From NCBI GenBank assembly GCA_035519535.1, contig DATIWF010000022.1:26644-90643 (forward strand): a stretch of DNA of 64,000 nucleotides, written 5' to 3'. The DNA is from DATEGZ01 sp035519535. GTDB taxonomy: Bacteria > Acidobacteriota > Vicinamibacteria > Vicinamibacterales > SCN-69-37. Made by a program: the position numbers and the translations under genes. Shown one piece after another: positions 35,309 to 44,947 of this stretch (the first letter of the stretch is position 1; every line of letters begins with the position of its first letter). The notes below the pieces were generated by a model. The model was not told where the DNA came from. It saw only the letters and a program-made list of their open reading frames with translations, and searched no databases.

Positions 35309-35992
35309 GTGGCGCGCACTGCGGCCGTCTTCTTCGACGTCGATTTCACGCTGATCCACCCCGGACCGCGCTTTCAGGGCGTCGGCTACCGGGAGAGCTG
35401 CGCCCGGCACGGGATCCAGGTCGATCCGGCGCGCTTCGAGGCCGCCGTGGCCGGGGCGGACGGCCTCCTCGACTCGGCCGACCGGCTCTACGACGCCGGC
35501 CTGTTCGTGGCCTACACGCGGCGCATCATCGAGCTGATGGGCGGCACGGGGCCGGCAGTCGAGGCCGCGGCGCGCGAGATCTACGACGAGTGGGCCGAGC
35601 ACCAGCACTTCTTCCTCTACGACGACGTCCCTGAGACGCTGAAGGCCCTGCGCGAGCGCGGCGTGCGGCTGGGGCTCATCTCGAACTCGCACCGTCCGCT
35701 GGCGTCGTTCCAGTCACATTTCGAGCTCGAGGGCCTGATCTCCGTCACGGTCTCGTCGTCCGACCACGGCTTCATGAAGCCGCACCCGACGATCTTCCGC
35801 GCCGCGCTGGATCTCATGCAGGTGCCGGCGGCGGAGGCGGCCATGGTGGGTGACAGCCTGGCGCACGACGTCACCGGCGCGCGTCAGGTCGGCATGCGCG
35901 GCATCCTGCTCGCGCGCGGGCAGGCGCGCGAGCCGGTCGAGCCGGACGTCGAAGTGATCCGGTCCCTCACTGAACTGGTGCGGCTGGTGTGA
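35309..35992 (+). CDS. HAD-superfamily hydrolase
   Basis: 227 residues from GTG 35309; a TTG at 35300 would overlap the -10 box. Motif I is FFDVDFTL (D-x-D intact; the usual GT replaced by FT), motif II is ISNS in LGLISNSHRPL, and motif III/IV is KPHPTIFRAAL with MVGDSLAHDVTGARQVGM. C1-type cap after motif I. A phosphatase on an unknown small substrate. The next gene overlaps by GTGA. Confidence 0.86.
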   Translation: MARTAAVFFDVDFTLIHPGPRFQGVGYRESCARHGIQVDPARFEAAVAGADGLLDSADRLYDAGLFVAYTRRIIELMGGTGPAVEAAAREIYDEWAEHQHFFLYDDVPETLKALRERGVRLGLISNSHRPLASFQSHFELEGLISVTVSSSDHGFMKPHPTIFRAALDLMQVPAAEAAMVGDSLAHDVTGARQVGMRGILLARGQAREPVEPDVEVIRSLTELVRLV

Positions 35993-36822
35993 GCACGATT
36001 CGCGACCTCACCGATCTCTCGAGCTGCCGCGAGGTCGTGCGCGTCCAGGAGGACGTCTGGGGGCGCGACTCGGAAGTCGTGCCCGCGTCGGTGCTGTTGG
36101 TGTCGGCCAAGCGCGGCGGCATTCTGATTGGCGCGTTCGAGGAGGCGCGGCTCGTCGGCTTCGTCTGGTCGATGCCCGGCACGCGCGACGGCGCGCCGAC
36201 CCACTGGTCCCACATGCTGGCGGTGCGGCCCGAGGTCCGGCGTCGCGGGCTGGGGCAGCAGCTCAAGCGCGCGCAGCGCGACCGCGCGATCGCCGCGGGC
36301 GTGGATCTGATCGAGTGGACGTTCGACCCTCTCCAGGCGGCGAACGCGCACCTCAATATCTCCGTCCTCGGCGGCACGTCGGCGACGTACTTGGTCAATG
36401 CCTATGGCGAGATGACCGGTCCGCTGCATCGCGGCACGCCGACCGATCGGCTGGTCGCCGAGTGGTGGATTCGCACGCCCCACGTCGAGCGGCGCCTGGC
36501 CGCGAGCGGGCCCGTCGTCCGCAGCGCCGAGATCCTCGACGCGCCGGTCGCGCTGGGGCTGGCCCCGGGCCGCGACTGGCCGCGCCCGCTGCCGCCCCGC
36601 CTGGACCTGGACGCGCGCCGAATCCTCGTCGCGATTCCGCCGCGATTCACCGAGATGCAGGCCTCCGCGCCCGACGCGGCGCTGGCCTGGCGCCACGCCA
36701 CGCGCGAGGTGTTCACGACGTACTTCGGGCGCGGCTATCGCGTGGTGGACTTTCTCGGGGACAAATACCTGGTCGAGTCAGAAGTGAGAAGCCAGAAGCC
36801 CGCTATCCCGGCGGCCAGTTGA
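35989..36822 (+). CDS. GNAT-family acetyltransferase (COG3375-like)
   Basis: 277 residues. The GNAT core is visible near residues 65-110: SHMLAVRPEVRRRGLGQQLKRAQRD is motif A for acyl-CoA binding, and WTFDPLQAANAHLNISVLGG is typical of the COG3375 group. In other bacteria related proteins are D-amino acid N-succinyltransferases working with MenC/NSAAR-type racemases; a MenC-type gene is 33 kb upstream. That link is inference. The last 16 residues are encoded by repeat words (CAGAAGTGAGAAGCCAGAAG), and the 3' end overlaps HIT by 20 bases on the opposite strand. Confidence 0.8.
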   Translation: MSTIRDLTDLSSCREVVRVQEDVWGRDSEVVPASVLLVSAKRGGILIGAFEEARLVGFVWSMPGTRDGAPTHWSHMLAVRPEVRRRGLGQQLKRAQRDRAIAAGVDLIEWTFDPLQAANAHLNISVLGGTSATYLVNAYGEMTGPLHRGTPTDRLVAEWWIRTPHVERRLAASGPVVRSAEILDAPVALGLAPGRDWPRPLPPRLDLDARRILVAIPPRFTEMQASAPDAALAWRHATREVFTTYFGRGYRVVDFLGDKYLVESEVRSQKPAIPAAS

Positions 36823-37147
36823 GCTTCCGTCCCGCCAGCACGTGCAAGTGAATGTGAAACACCGCCTGCCCGGCGTCGGCGTTGCAGTTGAGCACCGTGC
36901 GAAAACCCGACGCGCTGTAGCCGTGCGCGGCTGCGAGCGCCGCGCCCCGCCGCACCATCTCGCCGACGATCAGGTCATCGTCGGGGCCCAGGTCGTTGAG
37001 CGTCGCGATGTGCTGGCGCGGCACGACGAGCGCGTGGAAGGGCGCCTGCGGCGAAATATCGGCGAACGCGACGAGGCGCTCGTCCTCGAAGAGCATCGTT
37101 GCCGGAATCTCGCCGGCGATGAGCCGGCAGAACAGACAACTCGGCAT
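36803..37147 (-). CDS. HIT-family nucleotide-binding protein
   Basis: 114 residues with FCRLIAGEIPATMLFEDERLVAFADISPQAP and the histidine triad FHIHLHVL near residue 100, as in HINT/purine nucleoside phosphoramidases. The 3' end overlaps the GNAT gene tail-to-tail by 20 bases. A TATAAT box sits 7 bases before the ATG, predicting a leaderless mRNA. C-terminus NWPPG is conserved in HINT proteins. Confidence 0.92.
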   Translation of the reverse strand: MPSCLFCRLIAGEIPATMLFEDERLVAFADISPQAPFHALVVPRQHIATLNDLGPDDDLIVGEMVRRGAALAAAHGYSASGFRTVLNCNADAGQAVFHIHLHVLAGRKLNWPPG

Positions 37148-37154
37148 GGCCGGG

Positions 37155-37160
37155 ATTATA
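37155..37160 (-). promoter_or_regulatory. -10 box for leaderless HIT transcript
   Basis: Consensus TATAAT on the minus strand, 7 bases before the ATG at 37147, with no room for a ribosome binding site. -35 is not evident. Confidence 0.6.
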
Positions 37161-37245
37161 TAGAGATGCCGTGCCCTCGCGCGCCGGTGCCGCGTCCCGG
37201 TGCGGTTGGGCTATACTTCGCGCGCCCAAAACAAGGAGTCTGCCG

Positions 37246-37785
37246 ATGACCGTTTCCAAGCGAGCTCAGCAACGCCTGGTTCCCGCCGTGGCCCTGGTGG
37301 CGATCGCCCTGGCGGGCGCGTGCGCGCCGCCCCCGGCCCCCGACACCCGGGCGCAGGATGAAGCCGCGATCCGCGCGCTCGAAACCGCCTGGTCCGCGAC
37401 GCTGCAGGCCAAGGACCTGGACAAGTTCGTGGCGAACTACGCGCCCGACGCCGTCGTGCTGGCGCCCAACGCGCCGATCGCCACCACGCCCGCGGACATC
37501 CGCAAGGGCCTCGGGGACTTCCTGGCCCTGCCCGGCCTGAACATGTCCTTCCGCACGACGGCCGTCACCGTCGCCCGGTCCGGCGACATCGGGTACGCCT
37601 ACGGCGCGTACGACATGACGATGACCGGGCCGGACGGCAAGCCGATGTCGGACAAGGGCAAGTACGTGACCGTCTACAAGAAGCAGGCGGACGGATCGTG
37701 GAAGGCGGCGGTGGACACGTTCAATTCCGACATGCCGCCGGCGCCCGCCGCGCCGCCGCCGGCTCCGCCCGCGAAGAAGAAGTAG
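37246..37785 (+). CDS. DUF4440/SnoaL-like exported lipoprotein
   Basis: 179 residues from ATG 37246 (AAGGAG 8 bases upstream, TATACT at 37212-37217). Lipoprotein signal ending ALAGAC. The domain (about residues 35-160) has EAAIRALETAWSATLQAKDLDKFVANYAPDAVVLAPN and GKYVTVYKKQADGSWKAAVDTFNSD, typical of the NTF2-like DUF4440/SgcJ group. Ligand or enzymatic role unknown. The tail is Pro/Ala-rich and ends in KKK. It faces prmC tail-to-tail with 12 bases between. Confidence 0.83.
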   Translation: MTVSKRAQQRLVPAVALVAIALAGACAPPPAPDTRAQDEAAIRALETAWSATLQAKDLDKFVANYAPDAVVLAPNAPIATTPADIRKGLGDFLALPGLNMSFRTTAVTVARSGDIGYAYGAYDMTMTGPDGKPMSDKGKYVTVYKKQADGSWKAAVDTFNSDMPPAPAAPPPAPPAKKK

Positions 37786-37797
37786 GCGCCGCTCCGA

Positions 37798-38678
37798 CTA
37801 CCGCGGCTCCGCACGGCGACGGGCAACGACGACGCGCGGGATCTGCTGGAGGTCCGGCCGGAACCGGATCGACGACCACCGGTCGCCGGCCTCCAGCAGC
37901 CGCCGCACGTCGTCTCGCTGCCCGAGTCCAATTTCCATCACCAGCCAGCCGTTCGGCCGAAGCGCGGCCGCGGCGGCCGGCACGAGCGCGCGGATGATCT
38001 CGAGCCCATCCGGTCCGCCGAACAGCGCGCTCGCGGGCTCGTAGCCCACCACGTCGACCGGCAGCGATGCGCGATCGGCCGTCGCGACATACGGGGGATT
38101 CGACACGATCAGATCAACCGGCGTGGCGGCGCCGGCAAGGAGCGCGCCCTGGCGGAATTCGATCCGCTCGGCGCCGAGCCGGCGGGCGTTTTCGCGGGCG
38201 ATCTCGAGCGCTTCTCCGGAGAGGTCGGTGGCAACGACACGCGCGTCGGGGCGCTCGAGCGCGAGCGTGACAGCGAGGCAGCCGCTCCCCGTGCCGACGT
38301 CGATGACGACGGGCGGCGCGCCGGGCACGCGTGGGCGGCCCGGGTCGTCCTGCAGGCGCGCGAGGGCTTCCTCAACCACGAGCTCGGTCTCGGGGCGCGG
38401 AATCAGCACGTCTTGCGTGACGAGGAACACGCGGCCGTAGAACTCGCGCTCGCCGGTGATGTAGGCGATCGGCTCGCCGCGCGCGCGACGGTCGACGAAC
38501 GGCGCGAGGTCGGATTCGAAGTCCGCGGGCGCGGCGTCCGCCGTGCGAACGAGCCACTGCGCTGCCGTCCAGCCCGTCCGCCATCGTGCCAGAACGGCGA
38601 CGTCGCGGCGGCTGTCGTCCTCGGTGCGGCCGGCGTCGGTGAGCCGGCGGACGAGCCGCGCGACGCTCTCGGCGTAGG

Positions 38679-38682
<4 letters not shown>
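37798..38682 (-). CDS. prmC: Release factor glutamine methyltransferase
   Basis: Methylates the Gln of the GGQ motif of RF1/RF2. 294 residues: N-terminal helical domain, IDVGTGSGCLAVTLALE (SAM site) and IVSNPPYV (the NPPY catalytic motif) with YEPASALFGGPDGLEIIR, all diagnostic. The GTG start overlaps the prfA stop as GTGA; prfA encodes its substrate, a classic pair. Confidence 0.95.
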
Positions 38683-39815
<1,133 letters not shown>

Positions 39816-39824
39816 GGTCCGGAC

Positions 39825-40070
39825 TTAGCCGCCCGAGACGGGCGGCAGAAAAGCGATGTCGTCGCCCTCGTGCACGCTGGAGGTCATGCGGGCGAAGCTC
39901 GCGTTCACGGCGCACGACACCGATCCGGCGAACGGCGCCAGCGCGGGGTAGGTGCGCGCGAGGTTGCGCCAGACGTCGGCGACCGAGGCGCCCGGCGGCA
40001 CGTCGGCGTCGAACACGCCGTGCTGCACCGCGTCGCGCAGTTGGGCGAAGACGCGAATCGTCACGCGCAT
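39825..40070 (-). CDS. moaD: Molybdopterin synthase small subunit (MoaD)
   Basis: 81-residue ubiquitin-like sulfur carrier ending PPVSGG; the C-terminal Gly-Gly is thiocarboxylated. FAQLRDAV and SVADVWRNLARTYPAL are family features. ATG 40070 overlaps the moaE end by 10 bases. No other molybdopterin gene besides moaE is in view. Confidence 0.93.
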   Translation of the reverse strand: MRVTIRVFAQLRDAVQHGVFDADVPPGASVADVWRNLARTYPALAPFAGSVSCAVNASFARMTSSVHEGDDIAFLPPVSGG

Positions 40071-40549
40071 GCGCGGCGCCGCGCCTCCTGTCGCGCCAGA
40101 TCGTCGTCCGGATCCGCGAGCGCGCCCTCGACCCAGGCGTCGCCGTCCTCGAAGAACTCGTGCTTCCAGACCGGGGCGACCTGTTTGACCCGCTCGATCG
40201 CGTACCGGCACGCCTGAAACGCCTCCGCTCGATGGGGCGCCGCGGCGACGATGACGACGCTCGCCTCGCCGACCTCGAGCCGGCCCACGCGGTGGTGGAT
40301 CGCCAGCACGGTCGCGGGCCACTCGCGCGCGACCTCGTGTTCGATCTGGCTGAACACGTTCAGCGCCAGCGGCTCGAACGCCTCGTACTCCAGGTAGCGC
40401 ACGGCCCGGCCCTGATGCGTCGCGCGGACGACGCCGACGAACGAGCAGAGGGCGCCGCAGCCCTCGCCGCGCGCCTGCGCCTCGCGCTCGACCTCGCGCG
40501 CGAGCGCGTCGAGCTGCAACGGCTCGGGCCCGATCGACAAGCGCATCAT
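40061..40549 (-). CDS. moaE: Molybdopterin synthase catalytic subunit (MoaE)
   Basis: 162 residues. CGALCSFVGVVRATHQGRAVRYLEYEAFEPLA, IHHRVGRLEVGEASVVIV and VKQVAPVWKHEFFEDG (with the catalytic Lys) identify MoaE, which with MoaD converts cPMP to molybdopterin. ATGA overlap with thiD upstream. Confidence 0.95.
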   Translation of the reverse strand: MMRLSIGPEPLQLDALAREVEREAQARGEGCGALCSFVGVVRATHQGRAVRYLEYEAFEPLALNVFSQIEHEVAREWPATVLAIHHRVGRLEVGEASVVIVAAAPHRAEAFQACRYAIERVKQVAPVWKHEFFEDGDAWVEGALADPDDDLARQEARRRACA

Positions 40550-41331
40550 TTCAGTATAACGCGTGGGGTGCCGAGCGGGCCGTGGCCGTGTCCCAGTCCG
40601 GGCGCGCTCGCGATGGCCTCGGTGACGTACGCCTTCGCGCCCTCGATCGCGCGGCGCAGATCGTGGCCCAGGGCGAGCCGCGCCGCGATCGCCGACGACA
40701 GCGTGCAGCCCGTGCCGTGGGTGTGGCGTCCGGCGATCCGCTCCGCTCGAAATTCGACGATGTCCCGCCCGTCGTCGAGGACATCGATCGCGGGGCCGTC
40801 GAGGTGCCCCCCCTTCACCAGCACCGCGCGGGCGCCGGCCTCGACCAGGCCGCGCGCCGCGCGTCGACTGCCGGAGACGTCGGCGATCCGCGTGCCGATC
40901 AGGCGCTCGGCTTCCGGGATGTTCGGCGTGACGACGCGCGCGAGCGGCAGCAGCCGCTCCCGCAGCACCGCGATCGCCTCGTCGTCGATCAACCGGGCGC
41001 CGCCTTTCGCGACCATCACGGTGTCGAGCACGACGTTGCGCAGCCCGTGCCGTTCGATGGCGCGCGCCACGGCCTCGGCGATGGCGCTCGTGGCGAGCAT
41101 GCCGACCTTCGTCGCCGCCGGCTCGAGGTCGGTGACGACCGCGGCGATCTGGGCCGTCACGATCTCGGGCGGCAGCGGGAAGACGGCCGACACCGCCAGC
41201 GTGTTTTGCGCCGTCACGGCGGTGATCGCCGAGAGGCCGAAGACGCCATGGGCCGCAAACGTCTTGAGGTCCGCCTGCAGGCCGGCGCCGCCGCCCGAGT
41301 CGGAGCCCGCGATTGTCAGCGCCGTTCGCAT
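40546..41331 (-). CDS. thiD: Hydroxymethylpyrimidine (phosphate) kinase
   Basis: Thiamine pathway kinase for HMP and HMP-P. 261 residues: TIAGSDSGGGAGLQADLKTF, ITAVTAQNT, LDTVMVAKGGARL, and the anion-hole motif RHTHGTGCTLSSAIAA are all present, including the catalytic Cys in GTGC. It is divergent from bioY with 19 bases between starts. A GATTCT box 6 bases upstream suggests a leaderless mRNA from a -10 that overlaps bioY's. Confidence 0.95.
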   Translation of the reverse strand: MRTALTIAGSDSGGGAGLQADLKTFAAHGVFGLSAITAVTAQNTLAVSAVFPLPPEIVTAQIAAVVTDLEPAATKVGMLATSAIAEAVARAIERHGLRNVVLDTVMVAKGGARLIDDEAIAVLRERLLPLARVVTPNIPEAERLIGTRIADVSGSRRAARGLVEAGARAVLVKGGHLDGPAIDVLDDGRDIVEFRAERIAGRHTHGTGCTLSSAIAARLALGHDLRRAIEGAKAYVTEAIASAPGLGHGHGPLGTPRVILK

Positions 41332-41336
41332 TTCGC

Positions 41337-41343
41337 TAGAATC
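41337..41343. promoter_or_regulatory. Overlapping divergent -10 boxes of thiD and bioY
   Basis: + strand TAGAAT (41337-41342) is 8 bases before the bioY ATG; minus strand GATTCT (41338-41343) is 6 bases before the thiD ATG. The whole intergenic space is 19 bases, so both transcripts would be leaderless or nearly so, and the polymerases would compete. Confidence 0.4.
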
Positions 41344-41350
41344 CTTCGCG

Positions 41351-41950
41351 ATGTCCGCACACGCCTCGTCGGAGTCGTTGCTCAGCGCGTCGCTCGCGCA
41401 CTCGTCGGTCGACCGGCCGCTGCGAGCCGCGGCAGTGCTGTTGGCCGTTGCGCTGACGGCGGCTGCCGCTCAGTTTACGATGCCGCTGCCTTTCACCGCC
41501 GTGCCGTTTACGTTGACGCCGATGGTCGTGCTGCTGGCGGGCGCCGCGCTCGGTCCGCGCCTCGGCATGCTGACGCAGCTGATCTACCTGGCGGCCGGCG
41601 CGGCCGGTCTGCCGGTTTTCGCGCCGTCGGTCACGCTCCCGCCGGATGCCGCGCGACTCGTCGGCCCCACCGGCGGGTACCTTCTGGCGTACCCGATCGC
41701 GGCCTTCGTGACCGGCTGGCTTGCCACGCGCGGGTGGGACCGCCGATATGCCTCGTCGGCAGCCGCGATGTTGATTGGCCTCGCCATCATCTTCGTGGGC
41801 GGCGTGTCCTGGCTGGCCGCGAGCGTCACGCACTCGCTGCCCGCCGCGGTTGCCGGCGGCCTGGTGCCCTTCATCGCGCTCGACATCGTCAAAGTCGCAG
41901 CGGGGGCGGCAGTGCTGCCGCAAGCGTGGAAGATCATCGATAAGAAATGA
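41351..41950 (+). CDS. bioY: BioY biotin transporter S component
   Basis: ECF-type substrate-binding membrane protein for biotin. 199 residues from ATG 41351, about six membrane segments. QFTMPLPFTAVPFTLTPMVVLLAGAALGPRLG and AAGLPVFAPS, GPTGGYLLAYPIAAFVTGWL are signature segments. No EcfA/EcfT genes are adjacent, so it would use shared modules or work alone. A three-copy 9-base repeat begins 3 bases after its stop. Confidence 0.94.
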   Translation: MSAHASSESLLSASLAHSSVDRPLRAAAVLLAVALTAAAAQFTMPLPFTAVPFTLTPMVVLLAGAALGPRLGMLTQLIYLAAGAAGLPVFAPSVTLPPDAARLVGPTGGYLLAYPIAAFVTGWLATRGWDRRYASSAAAMLIGLAIIFVGGVSWLAASVTHSLPAAVAGGLVPFIALDIVKVAAGAAVLPQAWKIIDKK

Positions 41951-41953
41951 ATC

Positions 41954-41980
41954 GGTACGTCGGGTACGTCAGGTACGTCG
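41954..41980 (+). repeat. Three copies of the 9-mer GGTACGTCR after bioY
   Basis: GGTACGTCG, GGTACGTCA, GGTACGTCG, then a decayed GGTCCGAGG. Same word, same gene-relative orientation as the eight copies after the convergent phosphodiesterase gene. Confidence 0.85.
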
Positions 41981-42068
41981 GGTCCGAGGAGCGAGCTGAC
42001 GCGGGCCATCATTTCTTTTTCTTGAAAACCAAGAAGAAGTTGACGGTCGATAGCGCGTTCCGGGGACC

Positions 42069-42140
42069 CGACGTACCCGACGTACCCGACGTACCTGACG
42101 TACCTGACGTACCCGACGTACCTGACGTACCCGACGTGCC
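42069..42140 (-). repeat. Eight copies of the 9-mer GGTACGTCR after the phosphodiesterase gene
   Basis: On the + strand eight CGACGTACC-type units (42069-42140, the last degenerate), which read GGTACGTCR in the sense of the minus-strand gene ending at 42146. About 90 bases separate it from the bioY copies; that spacer includes a T/A-rich CTTTTTCTTG...CAAGAAGAAG inverted stretch (about 42017-42041). Confidence 0.87.
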
Positions 42141-42145
42141 GCTTC

Positions 42146-44071
42146 CTATCTGATGTACCCCAGCGATCGCATGCGATCGATCATCTCTTTGTCGAGCGGC
42201 CGGCCAGCGACCGGCTGAGGGGCCAGCCGCCGCGAGCCATACGTTGACACCTCGCGGAGCGGGTGCGCGGCCGTGAAGGCCGGCAGGAAAAGATCCAGGG
42301 CGGGGCGCGAGGCGAGCTCGCGCGCCATCGGCACGCCCAGGGCGTAGAGAATGGTCGGCGCGATGGCCGTGTCCGCGCCGTTCGTCCGCGTCGTTGAGGC
42401 GGCGGTGCCGGTGAGCGCGAGCACGCCGGCGGTGGGCGACGACACGCGGCCAGGCTCGGTGACGAGCACGATGAGGCGGCCCGGTCCGGCGGCCGGACCG
42501 ACGAGCTCCCCGAGGTCCGCGTCGAGAAACACGTAGTACTGCTCGAGCGCCTGCAGCCGCTCGGCGGCGCCCGACGGCGCCAGGGTGCCCTGATCGATCG
42601 CGCTGAACAGCGAGTGCTGCACGATGTCCAGGCCCGGCAGATAGACGACGCGCAGGTCGAGCGAGCCGAGGGCGGGGTCGGTCGCCAGATCAATGAGCGT
42701 CGCGTCGAGCGTGGCGGCCCGCTCGACGACCGCCGCGATGTCGCCGGACACACCCGGTGCGGCGGCGTGCGCGGCTTTCGCCTGCGCGCGCGATCGACGC
42801 GCCGGCCAGGTCTCCGCGAGCGATCGATAGAGCGAGGCCGGCGCGATCTCGCGGTCCTGGGGGCCGCCGGCTTCGAGGCGCAGAATCGCGCGGTCAGAAA
42901 TCACGACGCCGAGGTCGTCAGGCGCGGGCCACGTCGCCCACCAATGAATGACCGCGGTCCGCAGGCCGGCGCGCGCGGCGACCTCCCAGAACGCCGGGAT
43001 CAGCCGCTGTTCGCCGGAGGCGATCGCCGGGCGAGTCAGGCGCACGAGGTCGGTCGCGGCCGTGAGGGCGGACCACGCGCCCGACTCGGACCGGAACTGG
43101 CCTTCGACGCCGGCGACCTGCCGCGATTCCAGGCCGCGGATGCCGTGTCGGTCGGGCGGCTGCCCGGTCGCGACCGTCGTCCAGACCTTCGCCGGATCGC
43201 GGTCGGGTTCCGGCGCGATCGCGGCGACGCTCTGTCCGAGCAGGCGATTCAACACCGGCAGGCGTCCGGCGGCGATCAGCCGATCGAGCATGCCGGTGTC
43301 GATGCCATCGATCGCGATCACGTCCACCCGCAGATTCGTCGAGACGACCGTCAGCGGCGATCCTTCGGCCGGCACGCCGCCGCCCGAGGTCACGAACAGC
43401 AACGTCATCGCGCCAGCGAAGGCCAGCACGCCAAACGGCAGCGTGGCCTTCCATGTCGATTGCGGCAGCGCGAGTTCCGTAATGACGTCGCTGCCGCCGA
43501 CACGTGCGAGGTACGCGAGCACGGTGATCCGCACCGCGTGGCCCAGGAGCAGGCTGATCGCGACGGCGACGCCGACGGCGGCGGCCGTCCAGCCGAGCGA
43601 CGTCGAATCGGCCGCGGCCAGCGCGGCGCGCCACCACAGCGTGAGGTACGCGAGACAGGTCGCCGCGACGACGAGGCCGGCGACTGTTCCGACGCGCGTT
43701 GCGCGTCGAGCGAACGCGGGCGCCGCTGCCGGACGCCGCGCCAGTTGTCCCGCGATCAGAATGGAGACGAACGAGAGGGCGCCCGCGGCCAAGCCGAAGA
43801 ACGCCGCCAGGTAGCACGCGAGGACGACCGCGTCGGTGGCGCTGGTGACGAGGCCGGGCAGCCGGACGCGCAGCCCGATCGCGGCCGCCGGTCCCAGGAG
43901 AACGCCGGCGAGCACCCCGATGCGGGCGCTGGCCGCCAGCGCGAGCGCCGCGGGCCCCCGGCGCCTGGCGGCGCCCCCGAGCACGAAGCGATCGACCCTG
44001 GCGTCGAGGTACCCGAGCGCCCGGAGGTGTTCGCGAAGCTCGTCGACGCGGGGATCCGGCCCGCCCGCCAC
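42146..44071 (-). CDS. Membrane-anchored alkaline-phosphatase-fold phosphodiesterase/sulfatase
   Basis: 641 residues. The N-terminal 245 residues have about six membrane segments. The rest resembles type I phosphodiesterase/nucleotide pyrophosphatase: IDGIDTGMLDRLIAAGRLPVLNRL, PDRDPAKVWTTVATGQPPDRHGI (a Thr nucleophile region), IHWWATWPAPD, and the typical DRMRSLGYIR C-terminus. Target could be a phospho- or sulfo-lipid/glycan; not determinable here. Its GTG start abuts the stop of the prenyl synthase gene (TGAGTG), so the two are cotranslated. Confidence 0.78.
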   Translation of the reverse strand: MAGGPDPRVDELREHLRALGYLDARVDRFVLGGAARRRGPAALALAASARIGVLAGVLLGPAAAIGLRVRLPGLVTSATDAVVLACYLAAFFGLAAGALSFVSILIAGQLARRPAAAPAFARRATRVGTVAGLVVAATCLAYLTLWWRAALAAADSTSLGWTAAAVGVAVAISLLLGHAVRITVLAYLARVGGSDVITELALPQSTWKATLPFGVLAFAGAMTLLFVTSGGGVPAEGSPLTVVSTNLRVDVIAIDGIDTGMLDRLIAAGRLPVLNRLLGQSVAAIAPEPDRDPAKVWTTVATGQPPDRHGIRGLESRQVAGVEGQFRSESGAWSALTAATDLVRLTRPAIASGEQRLIPAFWEVAARAGLRTAVIHWWATWPAPDDLGVVISDRAILRLEAGGPQDREIAPASLYRSLAETWPARRSRAQAKAAHAAAPGVSGDIAAVVERAATLDATLIDLATDPALGSLDLRVVYLPGLDIVQHSLFSAIDQGTLAPSGAAERLQALEQYYVFLDADLGELVGPAAGPGRLIVLVTEPGRVSSPTAGVLALTGTAASTTRTNGADTAIAPTILYALGVPMARELASRPALDLFLPAFTAAHPLREVSTYGSRRLAPQPVAGRPLDKEMIDRMRSLGYIR

Positions 44072-44947
44072 TCAGAGTCTCCGCGCCGCCACGAACTTGG
44101 CGAGCTCGGCGAGCGACCTCGCGCGCGGCCCGAAGGGCGCCAGGGCGGCCGTGGCCGTCTTGCACAGCTCCTCGGCGAGCTGCCGCGCGCCATCCACGCC
44201 GCTGAACGACACGAACGTCGTCTTCCGCACGTCCGTGCGGATCGCTTTGCCCGTTTCCGCCGTCGTGCCGGTGACGTCGAGCAGGTCGTCGACGATCTGA
44301 AAGGCGAGGCCGAGGTTTTTCGCGTAGGCCGTGAGCGCGGTGAGATCCGCCGCCGATCCGCCGGCGGTCAGCGCGCCGGCCGCCGCGGCGGCGCTGAAGA
44401 GCATGCCGGTCTTGCGGCGATGAATGCGCTCGAGCGTCTCGAACGACAGCGCGCGATCCGTCGCGAGCACGTCCTCCGCCTGGCCGCCCACCAGGCCGTC
44501 CAGCCCGACTGCACCGGCGAGCAGCGTCGTCAGGCGCTGCGAGAGCGCCGGCTCGTAGTTCTTCGCGAGATGCGCGTAGGCGTGGTTGAGCAGGCCGAAG
44601 GCCGCGAGGATCGTCACGGCGTCGCCGTAGGTCACGTGCGAAGAAGGGCGGCCGCGGCGCAGCGGCGCGTTGTCCATGCTGGGCAGGTCGTCGAGCATGA
44701 GCGACGCGGAGTGCACCGCCTCGACGGCGCAGGCGACCGGCGTCGCGCGCGCGACGTTGCCGCAGAGCTCGGCCGACAGCATCACGAGCACGCCCCGGAC
44801 GCGCTTCGAGGGCGCGAGCAGCGTGTAGCGCATCGCGTCAACCACCACCTCCGTGCTGTCCACCGGCAGAAACATCTCGAGCGCCCGGCCGACGCGGTCG
44901 ACGTGCGGAAAGAAGAAGGGAGGGGGCGTGGACATGGGTGGCGTCAT
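44072..44947 (-). CDS. Short-chain polyprenyl (farnesyl/geranylgeranyl) diphosphate synthase
   Basis: 291 residues from ATG 44947, overlapping the methyltransferase stop (ATGA). First Asp-rich motif LMLDDLPSMD and second QIVDDLLDVTG are intact, with GKAIRTDVRKTTFVSF between the second motif and the C-terminus. DDLPSMD with two residues inserted is the bacterial FPP/GGPP synthase type. Supplies prenyl diphosphates for undecaprenyl-P, quinones or carotenoids; product length is uncertain. Confidence 0.9.
   Translation of the reverse strand: MTPPMSTPPPFFFPHVDRVGRALEMFLPVDSTEVVVDAMRYTLLAPSKRVRGVLVMLSAELCGNVARATPVACAVEAVHSASLMLDDLPSMDNAPLRRGRPSSHVTYGDAVTILAAFGLLNHAYAHLAKNYEPALSQRLTTLLAGAVGLDGLVGGQAEDVLATDRALSFETLERIHRRKTGMLFSAAAAAGALTAGGSAADLTALTAYAKNLGLAFQIVDDLLDVTGTTAETGKAIRTDVRKTTFVSFSGVDGARQLAEELCKTATAALAPFGPRARSLAELAKFVAARRL

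Noticed and set aside
32704..35634. Plus-strand frame of 976 codons opposite ileS
   Set aside because: Antisense shadow of ileS with the same composition signature and no domain motif.
40160..41350. Long N-terminal extension of bioY
   Set aside because: It runs antisense through moaE and thiD; bioY proper starts at 41351 with normal length.
41947..42153. Frame encoding a Asp-Val-Pro repeat peptide
   Set aside because: It is the 9-mer DNA repeat translated; it overlaps the bioY end and has no ribosome binding site or codon bias.
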